From NCBI GenBank assembly GCA_030066905.1, contig JASJAR010000003.1:124001-188000 (forward strand): 64,000 nucleotides of DNA, given 5' to 3'. Position 1 is the first letter of the stretch; the number at the start of each line of letters is the position of its first letter. The DNA is from Paracoccaceae bacterium. Its GTDB lineage: Bacteria; Pseudomonadota; Alphaproteobacteria; Rhodobacterales; Rhodobacteraceae. The notes below the pieces were generated by a model. That model had not been told where the DNA came from, did not search any database, and saw only the letters and a list, made by a program, of their open reading frames with translations. Positions 32,968 to 41,930 of this stretch are shown here, piece by piece. The translations under genes and the position numbers were made by a program.

Positions 32968-33795
32968 ATGCTCGACGAGACCGACGACATCCACCCGCTC
33001 TTTGCCGGGGCTCCGAAGACCACAGAATTCCGCAAGCTCCGCAAGCGGATCGTGCGGCACGTCCGTGAGGCCATCGAGCAGTACGGGATGATCGAGGCGC
33101 GGGCGAAATGGCTCGTCTGTCTCTCCGGCGGCAAGGACAGCTACACCCTGCTTGCCGCCCTCTACGAGCTCCAGTGGCGTGGCCTCCTGCCGGTCGAGCT
33201 GCTCGCCTGCAACCTCGACCAGGGCCAGCCTGGATTTCCCGCCACCGTCCTGCCGGACTTCCTGAGCGCGCGGGGCGTCCCACACCGGATCGAGTACCAG
33301 GACACCTATTCCATCGTCACCGACAAGGTGCCTCGGGGCCGGACCTATTGCGCGCTCTGCTCGCGGCTCAGGCGTGGCCACCTCTACCGGATCGCGCGCG
33401 AGGAAGGTTGTTCGGCGGTCGTCCTCGGCCATCACCGTGACGACATTCTCGAGACCTTCTTTTTGAACCTCTTTCACGGCGGCCGCCTCGCGACCATGCC
33501 GCCGAAGCTTCTGAACGAGGAAGGCGATCTCTTCGTCTACAGGCCGCTTGCCCATGTCGCCGAAGCCGATTGCGACCGTTTCGCTCGAGAGATGGGCTAC
33601 CCGATCATCCCCTGCGATCTCTGCGGCTCCCAGGAAGGGCTCCAGCGCCAGCAGGTCAAGGCCATCCTCGACGGTTGGGAGGCGAATGCGCCCGGCCGGC
33701 GCCAGGTGATGTTCCGCGCGCTGATGAACGCCCGGCCCTCGCATCTGCTCGACCCCGGGCTCTTCGATTTCGGGGCGCTGGCGCGGAAGGGCTGA
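32968..33795 (+). CDS. ttcA: tRNA 2-thiocytidine biosynthesis protein TtcA
   Basis: A 275-residue PP-loop enzyme that thiolates C32 of some tRNAs using ATP and a 4Fe-4S cluster. The ATP pyrophosphate loop [10 protein letters not shown] is near residue 52. The cluster cysteines are in [11 protein letters not shown] (about residues 129-132) and [14 protein letters not shown]. The order and spacing match TtcA. It is followed 84 bases later by an EAL-domain gene. Confidence 0.95.
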   Translation: MLDETDDIHPLFAGAPKTTEFRKLRKRIVRHVREAIEQYGMIEARAKWLVCLSGGKDSYTLLAALYELQWRGLLPVELLACNLDQGQPGFPATVLPDFLSARGVPHRIEYQDTYSIVTDKVPRGRTYCALCSRLRRGHLYRIAREEGCSAVVLGHHRDDILETFFLNLFHGGRLATMPPKLLNEEGDLFVYRPLAHVAEADCDRFAREMGYPIIPCDLCGSQEGLQRQQVKAILDGWEANAPGRRQVMFRALMNARPSHLLDPGLFDFGALARKG

Positions 33796-33879
33796 AGACC
33801 GGGGGCCGCCGGCGCCACCGTTAACCGGAAAATGAGACCCAGGCGGCTATCCCCGGCTCGAACAAGTCGGAGACGCTAG

Positions 33880-35457
33880 ATGGGCGATGCGGCGCGACCA
33901 AGACGGTCTGACCTTGTCGGCGGGGCGACCCGTGCCCTCGGCCATCCCGGCGCGGCGCCTGGCATCGCGCTTGGGCTGATGGCGGCCTACGGGCTTGGCG
34001 GGGCGCCAGCGCTCGTTGCCACAGGCCTCGCGGTCACCCTCGCAGCCCTCCTGCTCGCCCTGCCTCGGGTCCGGCGTCGCGGGGGTGGACGTGTCGATGG
34101 CGAGACCGGGCTGCCTGACCGTGCCTCGGCGCTCTCGCGCCTCGAGGCGCTCGAGGCCGACGGAGCGATATCGGGTCGCCGGGCCGCGGCACTGGCCATC
34201 GGGCTCGAGCGGGTCGACGACCTGACCCGCCGGCTCGGGGCGGCAGCGATGTCGGCGCTTCTCGTGGAGGCCGCCGCCCGGCTCTCGCGCACCGTGCGCG
34301 GCAACGATCTTGTCGTGCGTCTCGACGGTGCCGCGTTCGGCGTGGTCCTGTGCCAGTTGCGCCGGGCCGACCTCGAAATGCTCATCCAGATCGGCGCCCG
34401 CGTCCAGCGCGAGCTGTCCGAGCCGTTCGAAGTGGGCGGCCAGCGGGTCTATGTCACGGTCAGCGTCGGGTTCTGCCTGCCCAATCGTGCGCCGGACCGG
34501 ACCGGGCAGGGCCTTCTTCTGGGCGCCGAACGGGCCCTTGCCGAGGCCCAGGCCGAAACCGGCGGCGCCATCCGCGCCTATTCGCGCGAGATCAAGGAGC
34601 GCGACCGGCGCCGGGCCGATATCGCCGAAGCGGCGGCGACGGCGCTGGCATCGGGCGACATCCGTCCATGGTTCCAGCCGCAGATATCGACGGATACGGG
34701 TGCCGTCTCGGGCGCCGAGGCCCTCGCTCGCTGGGAGCTGGCCGACGGGACGGCGGTTCCCCCGGGGGAGTTTCTGCGGGTTCTCGAAGCCGAAGGCCTG
34801 ATCGAGCGGCTCGGGGAGACGGTGCTGACCCATACACTGGCCGCCCTGGCCGACTGGGATGACGCCGGCGCCACGGTGCCCGGCGTATCGGTCAATCTCG
34901 GTACGAGCGAACTGCGCAACCCCCGCTATGTCGACCGGGTGCGATGGGAGCTCGACCGGTTCGACATCGCGCCCGACCGGCTGACGCTCGAGGTTCGCGA
35001 CATATCGTCGAGCGAGGGGCCGGAAGACATGGTCCTGCGCAATCTGGGGCAATTGTCCCGGCTCGGCTGCCACATCGATCTCGACAATTTCGGGGTCGCG
35101 TCCTTGCCGTTAAGCGACATCAGACGCATCCCCATCCGCCGCATCAAGATCGACCGGAGCTTCGTTGCGCGGGTCGACCTCGATGTCGCGCAGCAACAGA
35201 TGGTAACGGCTATCCTACAACTGGCCGATCAGATGGGGATCGACACCATGGCCGAGGGCGTCGAGACCATCGGCGAACATGCCATGCTCGCCCAGCTCGG
35301 CTGCCGACACGTCCAGGGCTTCGCGCTGGCCCGGCCGATGGCCCCCGAGGGGTTTCTCGGCTGGGCGCTCGAACGGGAGAAGCGCCCCGACCCTCCGGCC
35401 ATTCCGGGCGTAGACACCGGTCCCCCGCGGCCGGCCGCCGACGGGAAAACCGCTTGA
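33880..35457 (+). CDS. Degenerate GGDEF plus EAL-domain protein (c-di-GMP phosphodiesterase candidate)
   Basis: A 525-residue protein. Two membrane helices (about residues 25-70) precede a GGDEF-fold domain (about 75-240). Its catalytic loop reads VRLDGAAFGVVL in place of RxGGDEF, so it cannot make c-di-GMP. The EAL domain (about 250-500) keeps GAEALARW, KIDRSFV, MAEGVET and QGFALARPM. However, DDFG is DNFG, and the LEITE-type strand is LEVRDI, so two metal-site residues are altered. It may be a weak phosphodiesterase or a c-di-GMP binder. The C-terminal 35 residues are Pro-rich. Confidence 0.9.
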   Translation: MGDAARPRRSDLVGGATRALGHPGAAPGIALGLMAAYGLGGAPALVATGLAVTLAALLLALPRVRRRGGGRVDGETGLPDRASALSRLEALEADGAISGRRAAALAIGLERVDDLTRRLGAAAMSALLVEAAARLSRTVRGNDLVVRLDGAAFGVVLCQLRRADLEMLIQIGARVQRELSEPFEVGGQRVYVTVSVGFCLPNRAPDRTGQGLLLGAERALAEAQAETGGAIRAYSREIKERDRRRADIAEAAATALASGDIRPWFQPQISTDTGAVSGAEALARWELADGTAVPPGEFLRVLEAEGLIERLGETVLTHTLAALADWDDAGATVPGVSVNLGTSELRNPRYVDRVRWELDRFDIAPDRLTLEVRDISSSEGPEDMVLRNLGQLSRLGCHIDLDNFGVASLPLSDIRRIPIRRIKIDRSFVARVDLDVAQQQMVTAILQLADQMGIDTMAEGVETIGEHAMLAQLGCRHVQGFALARPMAPEGFLGWALEREKRPDPPAIPGVDTGPPRPAADGKTA

Positions 35458-35519
35458 CCTTTTGCCCCCTGCCCGGTTGAACCTGCCCGGAAATCCGAAA
35501 GCGGCAAGGTAGTGGCGTC

Positions 35520-37358
35520 ATGGACGATCAAAACCGGAATCTTCTGCTCGCAACGGCGCTGAGTTTCCTCGTCATTCTGGTCTGGTTCATCATGTTCCCG
35601 CCCGAGGAGCCGGTACCGCCGGCCGAGCCCGCCGTCGCGACCGACGGCGCTCCGGCCCTGCCGCCGGCCGCGGCGCCGGGGACGGCGCAGCCCGGCATCG
35701 ACGCACCGGCAGGAGAGACCGCAGGGGCCGCCGCGCTTCCCGAAGAGGCCCCCCGTGCCGCGATCGACACGGCGCGGCTCAAGGGCTCGATCTCGCTCCA
35801 GGGCGGGCGGATCGACGACCTGTCGCTCCGCGACTATCGCGAAACGCTCGACCCCGGGGCCGACATCGTTCACCTCCTCAATCCCCTCGGCGCACCCGGC
35901 GCCTACTATGCGCTCTACGGCTGGGTGCCTGGCGGCGCGCTCGACTTCGACGACGTGCCCGGCGCCGACACCGACTGGGCGCTGGTTGAGGGCGAGACCC
36001 TCGCCCCGGGCCAGCCCCTGACGCTCGAATGGTCGAACGCAGGCGGGCTGACCTTCCAGCGCCGGATCGAGGTCGATGAGGATTTCCTCTTCACCATCAC
36101 CCAGTCGGTTACGAACGAGACCGGGGGGGCCGTGCGGATGGCGCCCTACGGCGTCGTCGCCCGCCACGGCCTGCCGGAAGACCTCAAGGGCTTCTTCATC
36201 CTCCACGAAGGCGCCATCGGGATGTTCGACGGGGAACTTGGCGACACGACCTACGACAACATGACCGACCTTGGCGCCGACCCGCTTTGGGGACCGTCGG
36301 CCGAGGTGACGCAAGTGGCCGAAAACGGCTGGATCGGGATTACCGATCATTATTGGATGACCGCGCTCATCCCCGAACCGGGCACACCCTTCACGGCCGT
36401 CAAACGGTATTTCGCCGGCGAGGACGCCTATCGTACCGAAATCCGCCTCCCGACGATGGAGATCGCCCCGGGCGCCACCCAATCGGCCACGACGCGCCTT
36501 TTTGCCGGCGCCAAGGAATGGGAAGCGATCCGAGGCTACGAGCGCGCTTTCGGCATCGACCGCTTCGTCGATTCCATCGACTGGGGCTGGTTTTACTTCC
36601 TCACCAAGCCGATCTTCCAACTCCTGCACTGGCTGAACGGCATCATCGGCAATATGGGCTGGTCGATCATCGGTCTGACCCTCGTCATCAAGGTCGTCCT
36701 CTTCCCGCTGGCGTACAAATCCTACGCCTCGATGGCGAAGATGCGCGAATTGCAGCCGGAGATGGAGAAGATCAAGGAGCGCGCCGGCGACGACCGCCAG
36801 AAGCTCCAGCAGGAGATGATGGCGCTCTACAAATCCGAAAAGGTGAACCCCGCCTCGGGCTGCCTGCCGATCCTTCTGCAAATCCCGATCTTCTTCTCGC
36901 TCTACAAGGTGATCTTCGTCACGATCGAGCTCCGCCACGCCCCCTGGCTCGGCTGGATCAGGGACCTATCGGCCCCCGACCCCTCGTCGATCTTCAATTT
37001 CTGGGGGATAGCGCCCTGGGCCGGGCCCGAACCGGGTTCGATCATGGCGCTCATCTTCATCGGCATCCTGCCCTTGTGCCTCGGCGTCTCGATGTGGCTG
37101 CAACAAAAGCTCAACCCCGCGCCGACCGACCCGACCCAGGCAGCGATCTTTGCCTGGATGCCCTGGGTCTTCATGTTCATGCTGGGCTCGTTCGCGTCGG
37201 GGCTCGTGATCTACTGGATCGCCAACAACGTGATCACCTTCATCCAGCAGTACCTGATCATGCGCAGCCACGGCTATAAGCCCGACCTCTTCGGCAATAT
37301 TCTCTCCAGCTTTAAGAAGAAGGCCCCGGCCGGGGGCGACCCGCCGGCCAAGAAGTGA
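35520..37358 (+). CDS. yidC: Membrane protein insertase YidC
   Basis: A 612-residue protein. The N-terminal helix (LLATALSFLVILVWFIMF) is followed by an Ala/Pro linker, the large periplasmic beta domain (about 80-360) and the five-helix insertase core. The core includes GWSIIGLTLVIKVVLFPL, NPASGCLPILLQIPIFFSLYKV and LASGLVIYWIANNVITFIQQ-like segments. The conserved Arg-bearing hydrophilic groove is expected in the first core helix region. It inserts membrane proteins alone or with SecYEG. Its TGA overlaps the GTG of the MOSC gene. Confidence 0.97.
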   Translation: MDDQNRNLLLATALSFLVILVWFIMFPPEEPVPPAEPAVATDGAPALPPAAAPGTAQPGIDAPAGETAGAAALPEEAPRAAIDTARLKGSISLQGGRIDDLSLRDYRETLDPGADIVHLLNPLGAPGAYYALYGWVPGGALDFDDVPGADTDWALVEGETLAPGQPLTLEWSNAGGLTFQRRIEVDEDFLFTITQSVTNETGGAVRMAPYGVVARHGLPEDLKGFFILHEGAIGMFDGELGDTTYDNMTDLGADPLWGPSAEVTQVAENGWIGITDHYWMTALIPEPGTPFTAVKRYFAGEDAYRTEIRLPTMEIAPGATQSATTRLFAGAKEWEAIRGYERAFGIDRFVDSIDWGWFYFLTKPIFQLLHWLNGIIGNMGWSIIGLTLVIKVVLFPLAYKSYASMAKMRELQPEMEKIKERAGDDRQKLQQEMMALYKSEKVNPASGCLPILLQIPIFFSLYKVIFVTIELRHAPWLGWIRDLSAPDPSSIFNFWGIAPWAGPEPGSIMALIFIGILPLCLGVSMWLQQKLNPAPTDPTQAAIFAWMPWVFMFMLGSFASGLVIYWIANNVITFIQQYLIMRSHGYKPDLFGNILSSFKKKAPAGGDPPAKK

Positions 37359-38104
37359 GCCTTTCGCTCGGCTCAATCTGGCGGCACCCGTTGAAGGCTA
37401 TCGGGCGCGAGGAGGTGGACGGGGCCGACCTCACCCCCGGCGCATGGCTGCCGTTCGACCGGGTCTGGGCCGTCGCCCATGACCGGGCGAGGCTGGACGG
37501 CGGCTGGGGGGTAAAGGCGAACTTCCTGCGCGGTGTGACCGAGCCGAAGCTGATGGCCGCCACCGCCACCCTCGCCGCCGACGGGGAACGCCTGACGCTC
37601 GATCACCCCGATGCGGGCCAAATCACCCTCCGCCCCGACGATCCTGCGGACCTTCCGCACGTCCTCGATTGGCTCGGCGGGATTTGGCCGGCAGACCTGC
37701 CCGCGCCGACAAGGATCTACCGGGCGCCGGAGGCCCATCTGACGGATGTCCCGGCCCCCTGGATCTCGGTCCATTGCCGCGCCACCCACCGCGCCGTGGA
37801 AGAGCGGGTCGGGCAACCGCTGTCGATCCACCGCTGGCGTGGGAACCTGTGGGTGGAGGGCGCCGAGCCATGGGAGGAGTTCGCCTGGGTCGGCAAGTGC
37901 CTCCGTATCGGCGAGGCGATGCTGGAGGTGAAAGAGCGCATCACCCGCTGCAAGGCGACCATGGCCAATCCCGAGACCGGGCGGCGCGACGCCGATACGC
38001 TGGCCGCCCTTCGGAGCCGGGGCCATCAGGATTTCGGCGTCTATGCCGAGGTCGTCGCACCCGGGCGGATCGCACCTGGCGCCGAGATCCGCGTCATCGC
38101 ATGA
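37355..38104 (+). CDS. MOSC-domain protein
   Basis: A 249-residue protein. The N-terminal MOSC beta-barrel domain (SIWRHPLKAIGREEV...) precedes a MOSC domain whose conserved cysteine lies in RITRCKATMANPETGRRDAD. MOSC proteins handle sulfur on the molybdenum cofactor or reduce N-hydroxylated compounds. The YcbX/mARC-like N-terminus supports the latter. GTG 37355 overlaps the yidC stop, and the end overlaps the engB start (ATGA), so all three are co-translated. The link between YidC and MOSC is positional only. Confidence 0.9.
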   Translation: MSLSLGSIWRHPLKAIGREEVDGADLTPGAWLPFDRVWAVAHDRARLDGGWGVKANFLRGVTEPKLMAATATLAADGERLTLDHPDAGQITLRPDDPADLPHVLDWLGGIWPADLPAPTRIYRAPEAHLTDVPAPWISVHCRATHRAVEERVGQPLSIHRWRGNLWVEGAEPWEEFAWVGKCLRIGEAMLEVKERITRCKATMANPETGRRDADTLAALRSRGHQDFGVYAEVVAPGRIAPGAEIRVIA

Positions 38105-38748
38105 GCCTGCCCTTCCCCGTCACCGAGGTCACCGAGGCCGAGCATGAGGCCGGCCGGAAACTCTTTGCCGGCCAGTCCGACTTCCTCAAAGGCGTCGTCG
38201 CGATGGACGGCCTGCCCCCGCCCGACCGCGTCGAGGTCTGTTTTGCCGGGCGTTCCAACGTAGGAAAATCGACCCTCATCAACACGCTCACGGGCCGCAA
38301 GGCGCTGGCGCGGGCCTCGAACACCCCGGGGCGAACCCAGGAGATCAACTACTTCACGCTCGGCGGGAGCCATTATCTCGTCGACCTGCCGGGCTACGGA
38401 TTTGCCGAGGCGCCGGTCGATGTCGTGGCGCGCTGGCAGCAGCTCTTGAAAGCCTACCTCGCCGGCCGGGCGACGCTCCGGCGGGCCTTCGTGCTGATCG
38501 ACGCACGGCACGGGGTGAAGCCGGTGGACGAGGAGATCATGAGCCTGCTCGACACCGCCGCGGTGACCTTTCAGGCGGTGCTCACGAAGGCCGACAAGCC
38601 AAAAACGGGCGCGCTCGAGCGCGCGCTCGACCAGGTGCGCGGGCGGCTCCGGACGCACCCGGCGGCGTTCCCCGAAATCGTCGTGACCTCTTCGGAGACC
38701 AAGAACGGCGTCGATACCCTCCGCGCGGTCATCGCCGGGCTCGCCTAG
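38101..38748 (+). CDS. engB: Ribosome biogenesis GTP-binding protein EngB (YsxC/YihA)
   Basis: A 215-residue GTPase needed for 50S assembly. G1 is GRSNVGKSTLINTLTG, G2 is TPGRTQEINYF, G3 is DLPGYGFAEAP and G4 is TKADKPK. G5 is near VVTSSETKNG. The length is typical. ATG 38101 overlaps the MOSC stop by four bases. argB follows after 73 bases. Confidence 0.95.
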   Translation: MSLPFPVTEVTEAEHEAGRKLFAGQSDFLKGVVAMDGLPPPDRVEVCFAGRSNVGKSTLINTLTGRKALARASNTPGRTQEINYFTLGGSHYLVDLPGYGFAEAPVDVVARWQQLLKAYLAGRATLRRAFVLIDARHGVKPVDEEIMSLLDTAAVTFQAVLTKADKPKTGALERALDQVRGRLRTHPAAFPEIVVTSSETKNGVDTLRAVIAGLA

Positions 38749-38821
38749 CGAGGTTTCGAAACCGCCTCCCCTTGAGCGGAACCGGCAACGGCACTAGGAG
38801 GGGCCGACGTTTGAGGCCGTA

Positions 38822-39688
38822 ATGAAACCCAGAGACATGAACCGCGACTGGATCGCCACCGCCCGTACGCTTTCCGAGGCCCTGCCCTACCTTCAGCGCT
38901 ACGACGGCGCGACGGTCGTGATCAAGTTCGGCGGCAACGCGATGGGCGACGCCCCGGCGATGGAGAGCTTCGCGCGGGACATCGTGTTGATGCGCCAGGT
39001 CGGGGTGAACCCGGTGATCGTCCATGGCGGCGGCCCGATGATCAACGAGCTTCTGGGCAAGCTCGGCATCGAGTCGGACTTCGTGAACGGACGCCGGGTA
39101 ACCGACGCGGCCACGGTCGAAATCGTCGAGATGGTGCTCTCGGGGCAGGTCAACAAACGCATCGTCCAGGCGATCAACAGCCAGGGCGGCCGGGCGGTGG
39201 GGGTCTCGGGCAAGGATGCAAGCCTGATGATCTGCGAAGGAGCTGACCCCTCATTGGGCTTCGTCGGAACGCCCGTGGAGATGAACCCCGAATACCTCCG
39301 CAGTCTCGCAAAGGACGAAATCATCCCCGTCATCGCCCCCATTGGCATGGGACGGTCGGGCGAGACCTTCAACGTCAACGGCGACACGGCCGCGGGGGCC
39401 ATCGCGGCCGCGCTGAAGGCCGATCGGCTCCTGCTCCTGACGGATGTCGCGGGCGTGAAGGATGCCGGCGGCACGGTTGTCACCGAGCTTTCGCCCGAGC
39501 AGGCCGAGGCGATGATCGCCGACGGGACTGTCGCCGGCGGCATGATCCCGAAGGTCGAAACCGCGCTGGCGGCCATCGAAGGCGGGGTGCGCGCGGTGGT
39601 CATTCTTGACGGCCGGGCGCCCAATGCCTGCCTTCTGGAACTTTACACCGAACACGGCGCGGGCAGCCTCATCCGCGCGCCGCGATGA
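38822..39688 (+). CDS. argB: Acetylglutamate kinase
   Basis: A 288-residue amino-acid kinase that phosphorylates N-acetylglutamate, the second step of arginine synthesis. [10 protein letters not shown] is the phosphate-binding strand. [17 protein letters not shown] and the ARG-site region are regular. [28 protein letters not shown] binds ATP. The N-terminal helix (about 1-25) is present, as in arginine-inhibited hexameric enzymes. It is coupled to the following ferredoxin-like gene by ATGA. Confidence 0.96.
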   Translation: MKPRDMNRDWIATARTLSEALPYLQRYDGATVVIKFGGNAMGDAPAMESFARDIVLMRQVGVNPVIVHGGGPMINELLGKLGIESDFVNGRRVTDAATVEIVEMVLSGQVNKRIVQAINSQGGRAVGVSGKDASLMICEGADPSLGFVGTPVEMNPEYLRSLAKDEIIPVIAPIGMGRSGETFNVNGDTAAGAIAAALKADRLLLLTDVAGVKDAGGTVVTELSPEQAEAMIADGTVAGGMIPKVETALAAIEGGVRAVVILDGRAPNACLLELYTEHGAGSLIRAPR

Positions 39689-40335
39689 GGCTCGCCGAGA
39701 TCGAGGCAGCGGCCGCAGAGACCGCGCTCGATATCTTCGGCCTATTCGATTGCTCCGGCGACCCCGATCTCCCCGAGTTTGCCCGCCGGCTTCTGCTTCT
39801 TGGCCCCCGCGAACCAGGGTTCTGGGCGCATGTGACCGACAGCCCGGAATTCCGGGACAGCGCCCCCGACCCGCTCGACCGTTGGTCGCGCCGCGTTGTC
39901 ACCGAACTCGCAGAAGGCTTCGGAGGAACCGCCGTTTTCCCTTTCGGTGGCCCGCCCTATGCCCCGTTCCAGCGCTGGGCCCTGGCCAGCGGACGGGCCT
40001 GGCCCTCGCCGGTTGGTCTTCTCGTTCACGACCGGGCCGGGCTCTGGGTGAGCTATCGCGGCGCCCTGGCCCTGCCGTTCGAGATGGACCTTCCAGGGCC
40101 CGGTGCGCGCCCGTGCGACACCTGTGCCGGCCGGCCTTGCCTCACCGCCTGCCCCGTCTCGGCGCTGACCAGTGCGGGCTACGATCTCGACCGCTGCCAC
40201 GACCATCTCGACGGACCGGGGCAGGCGACCTGTATGTCACGGGGCTGTGACGTCAGGCGCTCTTGCCCCGCAGGCGGTGAATACGGCAGGGTCGAGGCGC
40301 AATCGGCCTTTCATATGAGACACTTCCACCGGTGA
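39685..40335 (+). CDS. Ferredoxin-like protein with eight C-terminal cysteines
   Basis: A 216-residue protein. The first 140 residues have no cluster motif and contain an [16 protein letters not shown] segment. Cysteines 144, 147, 152 and 156 (C-x2-C-x4-C-x3-CP) look like a 4Fe-4S site. Cysteines 171, 183, 188 and 194 may bind a second cluster, with [13 protein letters not shown] as the signature. It resembles uncharacterised ferredoxin-type proteins of Rhodobacterales. It is coupled to argB (ATGA) and to sixA (GTGA), so it is expressed with them. Redox partner unknown. Confidence 0.78.
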   Translation: MRLAEIEAAAAETALDIFGLFDCSGDPDLPEFARRLLLLGPREPGFWAHVTDSPEFRDSAPDPLDRWSRRVVTELAEGFGGTAVFPFGGPPYAPFQRWALASGRAWPSPVGLLVHDRAGLWVSYRGALALPFEMDLPGPGARPCDTCAGRPCLTACPVSALTSAGYDLDRCHDHLDGPGQATCMSRGCDVRRSCPAGGEYGRVEAQSAFHMRHFHR

Positions 40336-40838
40336 GCCTGACGCTGATTCTGATGCGCCACGCGAAGTCGTCCTGGGACGACCCCGCGCTCGACGATTTT
40401 GACCGGCCCCTCAACGGGCGCGGCCGCAACTCCGCGCCGGCCATCGGGCAATGGCTGGCAAAGAAGGGCTACCTGCCCGACGAGGTGATCGTCTCGGGCG
40501 CGCGCCGCACTGTGGAGACCTGGTCGCGCATGGCCGGTACGCTGCCGGCGACCGCCACCATGCGGTCCGACCCCGCTCTCTTTCATGCCAGCCCCGACAC
40601 AATACTCGGCGTGTTGCGCGGCGCCCGCGCTCCAACGGTTATGCTCATCGGCCATAACCCCGGGATCGCGGAATTCGCCGCAAGGGTCGTCCGCGCCCCG
40701 CACCCCCACGACCGGTTCGAGGACTTCCCAACCGCCGCCACCGCGGTCATGCGGTTCGGCACTGCGGGCTGGAGTGATGTCAACTGGGGCACTGCCGGGG
40801 TTCTCGACTTCGCGATCCCCCGCGAGCTACTGGGCTGA
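40332..40838 (+). CDS. sixA: Histidine phosphatase family protein (SixA-like)
   Basis: A 168-residue phosphoglycerate-mutase-fold protein. The phospho-acceptor His is in LILMRHAKSSW, and the second catalytic His is in VMLIGHNPGIAEFA. SixA removes phosphate from histidine phosphotransfer proteins or, in E. coli, from the nitrogen phosphotransferase system; the substrate here is inferred only. GTG 40332 overlaps the stop of the ferredoxin-like gene. It ends the argB operon. Confidence 0.88.
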   Translation: MSLTLILMRHAKSSWDDPALDDFDRPLNGRGRNSAPAIGQWLAKKGYLPDEVIVSGARRTVETWSRMAGTLPATATMRSDPALFHASPDTILGVLRGARAPTVMLIGHNPGIAEFAARVVRAPHPHDRFEDFPTAATAVMRFGTAGWSDVNWGTAGVLDFAIPRELLG

Positions 40839-40965
40839 GGCCCTTGGCCGGTTCAAGGGGATTGACGTCTACGGAGCCGCCCGGGTCCGCAAGATGGACT
40901 GACGTTCGCTTCTGGCCTTGCGCGGACGTTCGTTTGTCCGCTCCTCCGATCACAATGCCCCCCAC

Positions 40966-41039
40966 GTCCCGGGCTTGACCCGGGACCTCGACAGGCTTGG
41001 CACTCGGGGTGGATCGAGGCCCCGGATCAAGTCCGGGGC
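40966..41039. repeat. Two-part palindromic repeat with complementary loops
   Basis: Module A (40966-40986) has arms GTCCCGGG / CCCGGGAC around CTTGA. Module B (41019-41039) has arms GCCCCGGA / TCCGGGGC around TCAAG. Both modules recur, base for base, at 59029-59049 and 59082-59102. The loops CTTGA and TCAAG are complementary. It fills much of the 291-base gap between sixA and aapP. Confidence 0.85.
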
Positions 41040-41129
41040 GTGTTTCGCCAAGGGCTACCGGAGCAAGACCCAAACGCCCGCTCAAAGGTCAGAAGCGACG
41101 AAACCGTCAGCCGCCAATGGCCCGCGGGA

Positions 41130-41918
41130 TCAATGCCCGAGAATCTGGCTTAGGAAGAGCTTGGTCCGGTCCGACTGGGGATTGTTGAAGAATTCTTCCG
41201 GCTCGTTCTGTTCCACGATCTGGCCGGCATCCATGAAGATCACGCGGTTCGCCACCTTCCGGGCAAAGCCCATCTCATGGGTGACGCAGAGCATGGTCAT
41301 CCCCTCTTCGGCAAGCTCGATCATCGTGTCGAGCACCTCGGATATCATCTCCGGATCGAGCGCCGAGGTCGGCTCGTCGAAGAGCATGATCCGGGGCTTC
41401 ATGCAAAGCGAACGCGCGATGGCCACACGCTGCTGCTGGCCACCCGAAAGCTGGCCGGGGTATTTGTCCGCCTGTTCGGGGATCTTCACCTTCTCAAGAA
41501 AATGCATGGCCGTTTCCTCGGCCTCGCGCTTCGGGGTCTTCCTCACCCAGATCGGCGCCAGCGTGCAGTTTTCGAGGATCGTCAGGTGCGGAAAGAGGTT
41601 GAAGTGCTGAAACACCATCCCGACCTCGGATCGCACCCGGTCGATGTTCTTGATGTCCGAGGACAGAACCGTCCCGTCGACATTGATCGACCCTTTCTGA
41701 TGCTCTTCGAGCGCATTGATGCAGCGGATGAGCGTCGACTTGCCCGAGCCGGACGGTCCGCAGATCACGATCCGCTCGCCGCGATAGACCGTGAGGTCGA
41801 TGTCGCGCAGGACGTGGAACGCGCCGTACCACTTGTTCATGCCCTGGATTTCGATAGCGACCTCGTCGGACACCTTCATGTCGGCGGGGGTTTCGGGGGC
41901 GTTTTCGGTCATGGCCAT
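41130..41918 (-). CDS. aapP: Amino-acid ABC transporter ATP-binding protein (AapP/BztD)
   Basis: A 262-residue ATPase. Walker A is [21 protein letters not shown], the signature is [15 protein letters not shown], and Walker B is [16 protein letters not shown]. The family is the polar-amino-acid GlnQ group. Last gene of the minus-strand aapJQMP operon, 12 bases after aapM. It powers uptake of glutamate, glutamine, aspartate and related amino acids in Rhizobium (Aap) and Rhodobacter (Bzt). Breadth of substrates here is inferred from those systems. ATG 41918 or 41912. Confidence 0.93.
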   Translation of the reverse strand: MAMTENAPETPADMKVSDEVAIEIQGMNKWYGAFHVLRDIDLTVYRGERIVICGPSGSGKSTLIRCINALEEHQKGSINVDGTVLSSDIKNIDRVRSEVGMVFQHFNLFPHLTILENCTLAPIWVRKTPKREAEETAMHFLEKVKIPEQADKYPGQLSGGQQQRVAIARSLCMKPRIMLFDEPTSALDPEMISEVLDTMIELAEEGMTMLCVTHEMGFARKVANRVIFMDAGQIVEQNEPEEFFNNPQSDRTKLFLSQILGH

Positions 41919-41930
41919 GGGGTGGGTCTC

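Noticed and set aside
40966..41039. CRISPR-like repeats
   Set aside because: Only two modules per locus, each a palindrome, with no array of regular spacers and no cas genes.
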